Origin: CABRXV01 sp900754955
GTDB lineage: Bacteria; Actinomycetota; Coriobacteriia; Coriobacteriales; Eggerthellaceae
Reading direction: 5' to 3'
Length of the DNA: 49,179 nt
Assembly (NCBI GenBank): GCA_902475005.1
Contig: CABRXV010000007.1
Coordinates: 1-49,179 of the forward strand
Position numbers and translations under genes: made by a program. Below, in pieces: positions 8,210 to 16,568 of the stretch (positions within the stretch are counted from its first letter, which is position 1; each line of letters opens with the position of its first letter). The notes beneath the pieces are model-generated. The model ran no database searches. It was not told where the DNA came from and saw nothing but the letters and a program-made list of their open reading frames with translations.

Positions 8210-8641
8210 CTACGCAGCCACACCTGCGCAGCGCACACGCACGCGATTGACGGCGAACAGCGCTCCTGCCAGTGTGAGCGCAGTGCCGAGACCCGTGTAG
8301 AACACGGCGATGAACTCGGACGGCGCCAACCCGAGCGTCCTGATAAGAATGCCGCCCGTCATCATGACGGCCATGACGACGAACGACCTCAAGTCGAAGA
8401 AATGCCAGAAATGCTGGCGCGGCTCTTCGTAGCCCACGATGCGGCTCGTATGCTTCACCGTAAGTTTGTAGAACACGAAGAACCAGAACACCGCGCCCAC
8501 CACGACAGACAGCGCGAGCTCCCAGGGCACAACGCCCACCTCGCCGTATGCTTCCAGGCCGATATGCAGAATGTTCACGCCCGCAGCTAACCACACGACG
8601 GCCGCCACCACGAGCAGGTTCAATTTGCCGATCTTCAACAT
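8210..8641 (-). CDS. Four-helix integral membrane protein of unknown function
   Basis: A 143-residue protein with four predicted membrane helices: about residues 8-28 (LLVVAAVVWLAAGVNILHIG), 42-62 (LALSVVVGAVFWFFVFYKL), 86-106 (SFVVMAVMMTGGILIR) and 111-132. A charged loop between helices 2 and 3 contains EEPRQHFWHFFDLRS, rich in His and aromatic residues. I do not recognise a named family. The gene is divergent from a TetR regulator with two matching dyads between them, so it is probably the regulator's target; small-molecule export or stress resistance is a guess from that context only. Confidence 0.8.
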   Translation of the reverse strand: MLKIGKLNLLVVAAVVWLAAGVNILHIGLEAYGEVGVVPWELALSVVVGAVFWFFVFYKLTVKHTSRIVGYEEPRQHFWHFFDLRSFVVMAVMMTGGILIRTLGLAPSEFIAVFYTGLGTALTLAGALFAVNRVRVRCAGVAA

Positions 8642-8693
8642 GATTGCGCTCCCTCACCTGTGTTCGCAGAGAGCAAAGCCCCTCGCTCTCAAA

Positions 8694-8708
8694 ATGAACA
8701 CTGTTCAT
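8694..8708. promoter_or_regulatory. Candidate TetR operator 1 (ATGAAC-ACT-GTTCAT)
   Basis: A perfect dyad with 6-bp arms and a 3-nt centre, 53 bp upstream of the membrane protein start. It shares TGAAC/GTTCA arms with a second site 96 bp away, in the same divergent promoter region as the TetR gene. Confidence 0.65.
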
Positions 8709-8789
8709 ATTCCGACGACCATGCTAGGATCAGCTCAGGGCAAGCGCAAGCAAACGGGAAGAAAAAGCCTGATCATGCGCCATTTTCCC

Positions 8790-8812
8790 TGAACACTACA
8801 CGAGGATGTTCA
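8790..8812. promoter_or_regulatory. Candidate TetR operator 2 (TGAACA-N11-TGTTCA)
   Basis: TGAACA and TGTTCA are inverted, with 11 nt between them. The half-sites are those of operator 1 in a wider spacing. The remainder of the 366-bp gap (8642-9007) holds no gene that I can see. Confidence 0.5.
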
Positions 8813-9007
8813 TTTTCGACGAAGGAGCGAGCGGCAGGGGCGCGCATCAAAGGCAAGGTGACAACGGGACGGAGCCGACGCAGCGTTAGCGCTGTCTTCA
8901 TGCAGACGCAACGCCAGCGCCATCCCCATGCCGCGACGCCATGCGGCATCACCGCGCGACACGAGCACGCCCCTTTGCTACCCCGCCGCAGGCAGAACGG
9001 AGGACCC

Positions 9008-9586
9008 ATGCCGCGCATGAGCGCAACAACCCGCACGAAAATCGTGGACGAAGCATATCGCCACGCGCGCGAGGGCGGCCTCGCCGCGCTGAGCGTGCGC
9101 AGCGTGGCGCGCGACTGCGGCGTGTCGGTCGGCACGCTGTACAACTACTTCCCCGACAAAGCCGCTCTCACCGCCGCCGTCATCGAACACTTCTGGAAGG
9201 AGGTGGTGTTCGCCGACGGCACCGCGTCGTGTCTCGCCTACCACGAGGGAGAACGCTTCGTTGACTTCTGCCGCCGTGTCGAGCGCACCTTTTCGGCCGC
9301 GCTCGCCGACTTCCGCACCAACTGGCTCGGCGAGATGGGCGGACTCGACGCGCGCTCGCGCCAACGCGGCCGCGCGACCGAGCACGCCTACTTCGACCAT
9401 ATTTGCACCAATCTGGAAAAGGTTGCCCGCGCCGATGCCGCCATCGACAGCGAGGCGCTCGAGAAGATCGGCGCCGCCGAGCTCGCCCGCTTCACCTGGA
9501 CGAGCATGCTCGATCACCTCCGTCGCAACGAACCCTGCAGCACTCTCTTCGCCCTCCTCGAACGCGCGCTGTATCGAGCGAGGTAG
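9008..9586 (+). CDS. TetR-family transcriptional regulator
   Basis: A 192-residue TetR regulator. The N-terminal HTH is clear: ALSVRSVARDCGVSVGTLYNYFPDKAAL (about residues 28-55), followed by a helical ligand-binding domain with no close match that I can name. ATG follows ACGGAGGACC. The divergent membrane protein and the two GTTCA-type dyads in between suggest local repression of that gene and autoregulation. The ligand is unknown. Confidence 0.92.
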   Translation: MPRMSATTRTKIVDEAYRHAREGGLAALSVRSVARDCGVSVGTLYNYFPDKAALTAAVIEHFWKEVVFADGTASCLAYHEGERFVDFCRRVERTFSAALADFRTNWLGEMGGLDARSRQRGRATEHAYFDHICTNLEKVARADAAIDSEALEKIGAAELARFTWTSMLDHLRRNEPCSTLFALLERALYRAR

Positions 9587-9686
9587 AATCTGAGCAAACG
9601 AGAGCCGGGCAAACACGACCAGCAAGCAAGCGACCTCCCGTGCCCCGCCCATATTGAAAGAGCGCTTCAGACCGAAGGAGAAAAGC

Positions 9687-10517
9687 ATGTCGAAGAGCCT
9701 GCTCAGAGACGCCGTGTACGGCGCTGCCGTAGGAGACGCGCTGGGCGTTCCCTACGAGTTTAGAGCACGAGGGTCGTTTACCTGCACTGAAATGGAAGGC
9801 TGGATGACCCACGACCAACCCCCAGGAACCTGGTCGGATGATACTTCGATGCTCATTGCGCTCTGCGACAGCCTGCGCGCCAAGCGGAAGCGGGTAGACA
9901 CCGCTGATCAGCGAACACGCTTCCTCTCATGGCTGCAACGCGGAAAGTACACCCCTGACGGAAAAGTCTTCGACGTGGGAACCGCCACCATCACCGCGCT
10001 CGAAGAAGGACGCGGATGCACAAGCGAGCGCAGCAATGGCAACGGCTCTCTCATGCGCATCATTCCGCTCGCTTTCACCAAGGCGAGCGACGAAGAGATC
10101 GCCGCCTCATCTGCCGTAACGCATGCTCACCCTATCTCTTGCGAAGCTTGCGTGCGCTACGTGCACATCGCACGCGATCTGGCAGAAGGAATGTCCGTCC
10201 GCGAAGCGGTATTGCGCGGTACTGCCGACGCCGAGCCCCCATTCGATCGCCTGTCCTATATCGCAGAGCTTCCCGAAAGCGAAATAAACTCCAGCGGATA
10301 CGTGATAGACACGCTGGAAGCAGCGCTTTGGTGTTTGCAAACGACGGAATCGTATGAAGCATGCGTGCTCGCAGCGGTGAACCTCGGACGGGATACCGAC
10401 ACGACCGCCTGCGTTGCCGGCGGCTTGGCGGGAATCGTCTACGGAATCGATACCATACCGAAAGAATGGCTCGACGCGCTACGCAGCAAAGACATCATCG
10501 AACGTTGCCTGTTCTAG
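9687..10517 (+). CDS. ADP-ribosylglycohydrolase-family protein
   Basis: A 276-residue protein of the DraG/ARH family. Binuclear-metal motifs are visible: GDALGVPYEF at about residue 14, TWSDDTSM at about 50, the GNGSLMRIIPL loop, and NLGRDTDTTACVAGGLAG near the C-terminus. These enzymes hydrolyse ADP-ribose from arginine, other linkages or small molecules. No ADP-ribosyltransferase or dinitrogenase reductase gene is near, so the substrate is unknown and could be a toxin-type modification from outside. GAAGGAG lies upstream of the chosen ATG; an ATG 33 nt earlier lacks a good ribosome site. Confidence 0.92.
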   Translation: MSKSLLRDAVYGAAVGDALGVPYEFRARGSFTCTEMEGWMTHDQPPGTWSDDTSMLIALCDSLRAKRKRVDTADQRTRFLSWLQRGKYTPDGKVFDVGTATITALEEGRGCTSERSNGNGSLMRIIPLAFTKASDEEIAASSAVTHAHPISCEACVRYVHIARDLAEGMSVREAVLRGTADAEPPFDRLSYIAELPESEINSSGYVIDTLEAALWCLQTTESYEACVLAAVNLGRDTDTTACVAGGLAGIVYGIDTIPKEWLDALRSKDIIERCLF

Positions 10518-10717
10518 CATCTTTCCCTGTTTCGTCTGCCGGCACAAAGCGGCGCCTAGGTGCGATGATCGGCCCGTTCGATCATCGCACCCGACTGAAA
10601 GCAAGTCGCTTGAAAAACTCGCGCACGATCAAGTTGAGCGCCGCTCGGCATATAATCAACTTGACAGGTGCTTTGCGACGAAGAACGCCCCCTGCCTGAC
10701 GCGAGATTGGAGTCACC

Positions 10718-11365
10718 ATGAGAAAACTTGTTCTGGCCCTCGTTACCGCGCTTGTCGCATGCCTATGCCTCATCGCTCTCCCAGCATGCACATCAGAGCC
10801 GTCTCCAAGCGACGTCACAAAGAGCGCCCTCGACGCCATGAAGGCTCAAGACGCTGACGTATTGGCGCAGTATTACAGCGGCAACACCGACGGCATACAG
10901 GAGCAGCTGGACGCGCTGGCGAGCGAAGCCGACGGAAGTGAGGATCCCGACGCGCAAACCGCCGCCATGAGCAGCTTGATGCAGAAGATTTATGACTTCG
11001 ACTACGCCATCGGAGAGGAGACCATCGAAGGAGATACGGCAACGGTCAACGTCTCCATCACCACTTACGATCTAGGAACCGCGTTCAAAACCGCTATGGG
11101 CAACTACATAAGCACCGCCCTCGGCATGGCATTTGCTGGCGCCTCTCAGGAAGAGATGGAGGCTGCTCTCTACGAAGGCCTGCAAAGCGAGCTCGACTCC
11201 CTGACGGGGAAAGACTACACGGCCGACGTGAATTTGACACTGACGAAAACCGACAACGGATGGATGCTTGACGCCCTGTCTGACGAAGCAACCGACGCTC
11301 TCACCGGAGGACTCGAGAGCGCAGCGAACGAAGTGAGCGAAAGCCTCTCGAGCTTTGAAATGTAA
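10718..11365 (+). CDS. Lipoprotein of unknown function
   Basis: A 215-residue lipoprotein with a basic start, a hydrophobic segment and lipobox LPAC (Cys24). The mature part has an acidic, helical region and two beta-rich segments (TATVNVSITTYDLG and ADVNLTLTKTDNGWML) resembling DUF4878/DUF5105-like domains, in which a helical and sheet fold binds an unknown ligand. It is probably attached to the outer face of the membrane. It stands alone with its own strong terminator. Confidence 0.82.
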   Translation: MRKLVLALVTALVACLCLIALPACTSEPSPSDVTKSALDAMKAQDADVLAQYYSGNTDGIQEQLDALASEADGSEDPDAQTAAMSSLMQKIYDFDYAIGEETIEGDTATVNVSITTYDLGTAFKTAMGNYISTALGMAFAGASQEEMEAALYEGLQSELDSLTGKDYTADVNLTLTKTDNGWMLDALSDEATDALTGGLESAANEVSESLSSFEM

Positions 11366-11409
11366 AACCAGGTGCGTAGCACCTGCCATTTGCACAGAGG
11401 GATAACCAA

Positions 11410-11446
11410 GGAGGGCTGTCGGGCGGACGACAGCCCTCCTTTTTTC
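11410..11446 (+). terminator. Rho-independent terminator of the lipoprotein gene
   Basis: GGAGGGCTGTC (11410-11420) and GACAGCCCTCC (11429-11439) form a perfect 11-bp stem with an 8-nt loop, followed immediately by a run of seven T. Confidence 0.93.
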
Positions 11447-11735
11447 CAGGCGATATGCACAACAAGCGCAGGCGCCTACAGGGCTATCACGCCGAACAAC
11501 GCAGAAACGGATGGAGCTACGGCCGACCGCATAACAACACGTCTCGCAACGCCCGACGACGCCGAGGGCATTCGCACCGCCTGCCGCATGTCGGCGGCTC
11601 TGCCTGCGCCCTTCGCCGATGTAACATTCCTTTAATTTGACAGCGGAACCTGCCGCCGTGAGAATGAGAAGCACAACAGCAAAGCGTAATCCCCGCTGAA
11701 GCGCCCTGAATCACACGAGACTGGGCGCGGATGGG

Positions 11736-11822
11736 GCCTCTGGAGAATCCCGGCCAGCCGGGTGCCGAAGGGGCAAGCCAGCGCAGCGGCGCGGCGAAAC
11801 TCTCAGGCAAAAGGACAGAGCG
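11736..11822 (+). promoter_or_regulatory. Glycine riboswitch (single aptamer)
   Basis: The conserved glycine aptamer core is present in order: CTGGAGA at 11740, GGTGCCGAAGGGGCAAGCC at 11761-11779, and ACTCTCAGGCAAAAGGACAG ending near 11818. Only one complete aptamer is visible; a 6-bp hairpin (GCGCCC/GGGCGC, 11701-11728) precedes it, where a 'ghost' partner stem could form. The AGCS symporter gene starts about 107 bp downstream. Singlet riboswitches controlling transporters often act as OFF switches, but the mode here is not read from sequence. The remainder of the 11447-11735 gap has no recognisable gene. Confidence 0.95.
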
Positions 11823-11929
11823 CTCCGGGCGGCGCGCATCGCCGACGCCTCCCGCATACGCATTCCCTTCCTCTCAGACGACCTCCCCAGCGGCAGCGCA
11901 TCGCCGTTGAGACTGCAAGGGAGGTCCGC

Positions 11930-13417
11930 GTGGAACAATTCAACGAAATTCTCGGCATCATCGACGGGGCGATCTGGGGTCCGCCCCTCATCGCGCTCAT
12001 TCTGCTCGGAGGCATTTTCCTCACCATCCGCCTGCGCGGCCTGCAGTTCAGGCAGCTGGGACGCGCGCTGCGCTACACCTTCAGCAACGAGAAAGACGGC
12101 GAAGGCGAAGTCAGCAGCTTCCAGGCGCTGTGCACGGCCATGTCGGCCACCGTGGGCACCGGCAACATCGTCGGCATCGCCACCGCCGTGGTGACGGGCG
12201 GCCCGGGCGCGCTGTTCTGGATGTGGCTCGCCGCCATCTTCGGCATGGCCACCAAGTTCTCCGAGGGCCTGCTCGCCGTCAAGTACCGCACGATGGACAA
12301 GGCGGGGCACGTGCTCGGCGGCCCGTTCTACTACATCCAGAACGGCATGGGGCCGAAGTGGAAGTGGCTCCCGAAGCTCTTCGCGTTCTTCGGCATGTGC
12401 GCCGGCCTGCTCGGCATCGGCACCATTACGCAGGTGAACTCCATCACGGGCGCTATCGTGAACTTCTTCGATCCCGCCAACGCGCACATGGTCACCGTGC
12501 CGCTCATCGACGTCGAGATCTCCATCGCCGCAATCGTCGGCGGACTCATCGTTGCCGTCTGCGCCGGCCTCGTCATCATCGGCGGCATCAAGCGCATTGC
12601 ATCATTCTCGGAGAAGGTCGTCCCCGCGATGGTCGTCCTCTTCCTCGGCTTTTCGTTCATCCTCATCTTCTACAACATCGACAAGATCCCCGCAGCGCTG
12701 TTCACCATCGTGCAGCACGCGTTCGGTCTGCAGGCGTTCGGCGGTGGCATGCTCGGCAGCATCCTTATTGCCATGCAGCTGGGCCTCGCGCGCGGTATCT
12801 TCGCCAACGAGGCGGGCCTCGGCTCGGCCCCTATTGCGGCGGCGGCCGCGCAGACGAAGGAGCCGGCGCGTCAGGGCCTCGTGTCCATGACGCAAACGTT
12901 CATCGACTCGATCATCATCTGCTCGATGACCGGCCTCGCGCTCGTGCTCACCGACACGTGGGAGATCGGCCTTGAAGGCGCGGCCGTCACCAACGCGGCG
13001 TTCCAGGCGGGCCTGCCCTTCATGCCGCCGCAGGTCGTGTCGTTCGTGCTCATGCTCAGCCTGGCGCTGTTCGGCTTCACCACCATCCTCGGCTGGAGCT
13101 ACTACAGCGAGCGCTGCCTCGAGTACCTGAGCAACCGCAGCCGAACCGCCGTCAAGGTGTTCCGCTGGGTGTACATCTTCGCTATTTTCATCGGCCCCTA
13201 CATGACGGTTTCCGCCGTGTGGACCATCGCCGACATTTTCAACGCCTGCATGGCGATCCCCAACATGATCGCGCTGCTGGTGCTCTCGGGCGTGACGGCT
13301 AAGGAGGCGCGCAGCTACATCAAACGCCTGAACGACGCGGACGGCGATGAAGACAAGATGGAACCGCGCCCCGACGATGCGGCGGACTGGAAGACCCCGA
13401 AGGAGGTCGCGGCGTAG
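11930..13417 (+). CDS. Sodium:alanine/glycine symporter (AGCS family)
   Basis: A 495-residue membrane transporter with about ten to eleven hydrophobic helices. Signature segments of AGCS proteins are clear: SATVGTGNIVGIATAV, GGPGALFWMW, GGPFYYIQNG, GLARGIFANEAGLGSAPIAA and GWSYYSERC. It imports alanine or glycine together with sodium (or protons). GTG follows AAGGGAGG, and the mature reading frame begins MEQFNEILG. The upstream glycine riboswitch indicates that glycine is the physiological substrate. A charged C-terminal tail of about 35 residues is cytoplasmic. Confidence 0.95.
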   Translation: MEQFNEILGIIDGAIWGPPLIALILLGGIFLTIRLRGLQFRQLGRALRYTFSNEKDGEGEVSSFQALCTAMSATVGTGNIVGIATAVVTGGPGALFWMWLAAIFGMATKFSEGLLAVKYRTMDKAGHVLGGPFYYIQNGMGPKWKWLPKLFAFFGMCAGLLGIGTITQVNSITGAIVNFFDPANAHMVTVPLIDVEISIAAIVGGLIVAVCAGLVIIGGIKRIASFSEKVVPAMVVLFLGFSFILIFYNIDKIPAALFTIVQHAFGLQAFGGGMLGSILIAMQLGLARGIFANEAGLGSAPIAAAAAQTKEPARQGLVSMTQTFIDSIIICSMTGLALVLTDTWEIGLEGAAVTNAAFQAGLPFMPPQVVSFVLMLSLALFGFTTILGWSYYSERCLEYLSNRSRTAVKVFRWVYIFAIFIGPYMTVSAVWTIADIFNACMAIPNMIALLVLSGVTAKEARSYIKRLNDADGDEDKMEPRPDDAADWKTPKEVAA

Positions 13418-13439
13418 CACGGCACAACATGCGGTTCTT

Positions 13440-13640
13440 TTGACTGCGCTCTGGGGGCGCGGGTTGCAACTCGAGGCCCGTGCCGCGGCGCGGACTGCAA
13501 CGCACACCCCCGGAGCGCTTTGCAGTCCGTGCCCTTGCGCGCGCTGCAACCTGTGGCCCACACCCCTGGAGCGTCTTGCAACCCGCGCCCCACATCTCTG
13601 GAGCGCGGTGCAACCCGCGCCCTCGCACCCTGCGCCCCGC
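13440..13640. repeat. Degenerate GC-rich tandem repeats (TGCAAC...CCTGGAGCG units)
   Basis: TGCAAC or TGCAGT recurs near 13465, 13495, 13521, 13545, 13577 and 13609, with spacing 24-32 bp; the last two units have a 32-bp period and contain TGCAACCCGCGCCC. They fill the gap between the symporter and aldolase genes. No start codon with coding character is present. Confidence 0.75.
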
Positions 13641-13697
13641 GACCACTCCCCTTGCGACTGACCCCGAAAAGCCGACCTCTCTGGAAAGGCAACACGC

Positions 13698-14723
13698 ATG
13701 CTTCACTTCGACAGCGACTACATGGAAGGCGCTCATCCCGCCATCATCGAGCGGCTGGCGTCCACCAACCTTGAGCAGACGCCGGGCTACGGCACCGACC
13801 GCTACTGCGCAAGCGCCCGTGAGCGCATCCGCGCAGCGTGCGCAGCGCCCGACGCTGAAGTGTTCTTCCTCGTAGGCGGCACGCAAACGAACGCCGTTAT
13901 GCTCGACCAGCTGCTGCACCCGTGGGAGGGCGTCATCTCCGCTGAGACGGGGCACATCAACGGACACGAGGCCGGCGCAGTGGAGGCATGCGGGCACAAG
14001 ATTCTGCAGCTGCCCGCACCCGACGGCAAGCTCGACCCCGCTGAAGTGGAGGCCTACTACGCCGCTTGGCGCGAAAACGAGAGCTGGGACCACGTGGCCG
14101 CACCCGGCGTCGTGTACATCTCGCACCCCACCGAGAGCGGCTCGCTCTACTTCCTCGCCGAACTTGAGGAGCTCGCGTGCATCTGCCGCGCGTGCGGAAT
14201 GCGGCTCTTCCTCGACGGCGCGCGCCTCGGCTACGGCCTCGCCGCGCCCACAAGCGACGTGACGCTGCCCGCCATCGCGCGCCTCGTCGATGCGTTCTAC
14301 ATCGGCGGCACCAAGGTAGGCGCGCTCTGCGGCGAGGCCGCGGTGTTCACGCGTCCGCAGCTCTCCAAGCATTTCTTCACCATGATGAAGCGCCGCGGAG
14401 CCGTACTTGCGAAAGGACGCCTGCTCGGCCTCCAGTTCGACACGCTGTTCGAAGACGATCGCTACCTGCGCATCGGCCGGCACGCCGTCGAGCTGGCGCA
14501 TCGCCTCGCCGCAGGTTTCGAGGCAGCGGGCTACGAGCTTGCATGGGACTCCCCCACCAACCAGCAGTTCGTGCTCATGACCGAAGCGCAGCGCGATCGC
14601 CTGCGCGAGCACGCCACGTTCGAGACGTGGGAGCATCGCGATGACGGGATGCTCGTCATGCGCTTCGTCTGCAGCTGGGCCACGCGCGCGGAGGACATCG
14701 AAGCGTTGCTCGCCCTGCTGTAG
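13698..14723 (+). CDS. ltaE: Low-specificity L-threonine aldolase (PLP-dependent)
   Basis: A 341-residue fold-type I PLP enzyme of the beta-eliminating lyase/threonine aldolase family. K206 in IGGTKVGALCGEA is the expected PLP Schiff-base lysine; FLDGARLGY holds the PLP-binding Asp; GGTQTNAVML and HINGHEAGA bind the cofactor phosphate and ring. The reaction is threonine (or allo-threonine) to glycine and acetaldehyde. The gene follows the glycine-responsive transporter by 280 bp and probably feeds the same glycine pool. Other family members act as beta-eliminating lyases, so the exact amino acid is inferred. GGAAAGG lies upstream of ATG. Confidence 0.9.
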   Translation: MLHFDSDYMEGAHPAIIERLASTNLEQTPGYGTDRYCASARERIRAACAAPDAEVFFLVGGTQTNAVMLDQLLHPWEGVISAETGHINGHEAGAVEACGHKILQLPAPDGKLDPAEVEAYYAAWRENESWDHVAAPGVVYISHPTESGSLYFLAELEELACICRACGMRLFLDGARLGYGLAAPTSDVTLPAIARLVDAFYIGGTKVGALCGEAAVFTRPQLSKHFFTMMKRRGAVLAKGRLLGLQFDTLFEDDRYLRIGRHAVELAHRLAAGFEAAGYELAWDSPTNQQFVLMTEAQRDRLREHATFETWEHRDDGMLVMRFVCSWATRAEDIEALLALL

Positions 14724-14855
14724 CGAAAGGAACGGAGGCCGCGTCGATGACGCGCGTCATAGCTTGGACCGCGTGCTGCGCGGCGCATCTATTCCCCATC
14801 GCCACCACCAAGGGCGACGGCGTGGGGGCGTGAATCGGTGAGCTGAAAACAAAGT

Positions 14856-15100
14856 CTGGCATTGTATCTGCGAAATGCACGCTGCTCGATACGCCGTGGC
14901 AGAAAAATCGAGAAATGCACGCTCCCAACGTGCCCATACGCGAAAAACAGGCGGCACGCAATATCGCTATTTCTGTTTCCCCAGTTCAGAGGCTCGCCTG
15001 CTTTTCGACGAAAATCGGGTTCCATGAAAAATCGTGCATATCGGTATGTTTTCTGCCAGACGAGAAAACGAAGCGTGCATTTCGCGTCTTTTTTGCCGAA
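14856..15100. repeat. 245-bp internally symmetric repeat element, copy A
   Basis: Four related motifs are arranged as two in forward and two in reverse orientation: 14856-14882, 14896-14926, 15026-15058 and 15073-15100. Each carries GGCA, an A-run and (GA)AATGCACG; the reverse ones read CGTGCAT. The whole segment matches the reverse complement of 30764-31009 through both flanks and part of the centre. The gap 14724-15286 has no gene. It could fold into a long hairpin, as a transcript or as DNA. Confidence 0.8.
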
Positions 15101-15286
15101 GCGTAGACGACGAAGCGACCGCCCAGCCGCAATGAGAGCTTAATCGGGCGAGAACCCAGGTCGAAGAGCAACTGCGCGGCAAAGCGATCGCGGAATCGCG
15201 GATCGGCGGGCTGCAAGCGGGCTGTTACGCTCGGCGGGCAAGCGGGCTGCTACAATTGAGCGAACCGATTCTCAAGGAGGCACTTC

Positions 15287-16498
15287 ATGCTCGTACTGGT
15301 CGTAAACGCCGGCAGCTCTTCGCTCAAGAGCCAACTCATCGAAACCGACGGCAAGATGACGCTCATGAAGTGCATCGCCGAGAAAGTGGGCACCGAAGGC
15401 GCAAGCATGAACGTGTCGTTCGCGCCGGAGTTCCAGAAGGTGCGCTACAACGTGGCGGGCAAGACCGTTCCCGAGTGCCTGAAGAAGCTGCTCGAAGTGA
15501 TGGCCGACGACATCGAGTCGCCGATCAGCAACCTCAACCAGATCGACGCCATCGGCAACCGCATCGTGGCGGGCGGCGAGTACTTCACGAAGTCGGTCAT
15601 CATCGACGCGGCCGCGCGCGCGAACCTCACGAAATGCGAAGAGCTTGCGCCGCTGCACAACCCGCCGGCCGACGCCTGCATCGACATGATGCACGAGCTT
15701 CTGCCCGACACGCCGCAGGTCGCCGTGTTCGATACCGCCTTCCATGCCACCATGCCGCCGAAAGCGTACATGTACCCGCTGCCGATGCGCTATTACGAGG
15801 AGTATCACATCCGCCGCTACGGCGCGCACGGCACGAGCCACCGCTACGCTGCGCAGCAAGCGGCGAACCTGCTCGGACGGCCGCTGCGCGACCTCGGCCT
15901 CATCACCTGCCATCTCGGCAACGGCGGCTCCATCACCGCCGTCAACCACGGTAAGTCAATCGACACCACGATGGGCTTCACGCCGCTCGAAGGTCTCATG
16001 ATGGGCACGCGCTCGGGCAGCATCGACCCCGCCATCATCACGTACATCATGCGCCGCGAAGGCAAGACCTTCGACGAGATGGACTACATTCTCAACCGCG
16101 AGAGCGGCATCCTCGGCGTGTCGGGCGAGAGCGGCGACATGCGCGACGTGCTGGCCGCCGCTGCGTCGGGCGACGAGCGCGCGAAGCTCGCGATCGAGAT
16201 GTACGTGTACCGCATCCAGAAGGCGATCGGCGGATTCTACGCCGCCATGACGCGCACCGATGCTGTGGTGATGACGGCGGGTATCGGCGAGAATTCGGCC
16301 GAACTGCGCGAGCTCATCTTCGCCGGGCTGGCGCACATGGGCATGATCCTCGACAAGGACCGCAACCAGGTGGAAGGCGCCATCGGCATGAACCGCATCA
16401 TCTCGATCGACGACAGCCCCATCAAGATCTGCGTGGTCACCGCCGATGAGGAGATCCGCATCGCACGCGAAACCGACAGCCTCGTGAGTCAGCTGTAG
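15287..16498 (+). CDS. ackA: Acetate kinase
   Basis: A 403-residue acetate kinase: VLVVNAGSSSLKSQL at the N-terminus, DTAFHATMP, RYGAHGTSH, ITCHLGNGGSITAV and GFTPLEGLMMGTRSGSIDP, then FTAGIGENS-like MTAGIGENSAELR. It interconverts acetyl phosphate plus ADP and acetate plus ATP. The usual GHRIVHGG segment reads GNRIVAGG (N91, A95), an unusual change next to the conserved Arg92. No pta gene adjoins. AAGGAGG precedes ATG at ideal distance. In glycine-fermenting anaerobes acetyl phosphate comes from glycine reductase, which fits the neighbours but is not encoded here. Confidence 0.96.
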   Translation: MLVLVVNAGSSSLKSQLIETDGKMTLMKCIAEKVGTEGASMNVSFAPEFQKVRYNVAGKTVPECLKKLLEVMADDIESPISNLNQIDAIGNRIVAGGEYFTKSVIIDAAARANLTKCEELAPLHNPPADACIDMMHELLPDTPQVAVFDTAFHATMPPKAYMYPLPMRYYEEYHIRRYGAHGTSHRYAAQQAANLLGRPLRDLGLITCHLGNGGSITAVNHGKSIDTTMGFTPLEGLMMGTRSGSIDPAIITYIMRREGKTFDEMDYILNRESGILGVSGESGDMRDVLAAAASGDERAKLAIEMYVYRIQKAIGGFYAAMTRTDAVVMTAGIGENSAELRELIFAGLAHMGMILDKDRNQVEGAIGMNRIISIDDSPIKICVVTADEEIRIARETDSLVSQL

Positions 16499-16568
16499 CG
16501 GACGGACGCCAGCCGCAGCATCAGCCGCTGCCGTATCGTGGCGCGGCATCTCACCCCAGCGCGCTAGC

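Noticed and set aside
10628..10656. TATAAT at 10651 as the lipoprotein promoter
   Set aside because: No acceptable -35 lies 16-18 bp upstream. It could be an extended -10, but evidence is too weak to list.
13440..13640. Small CRISPR-like or coding repeat
   Set aside because: Spacing varies from 24 to 32 bp, and no unit is conserved fully. The frames crossing it give repetitive Arg/Pro/Ala sequence without a start site.
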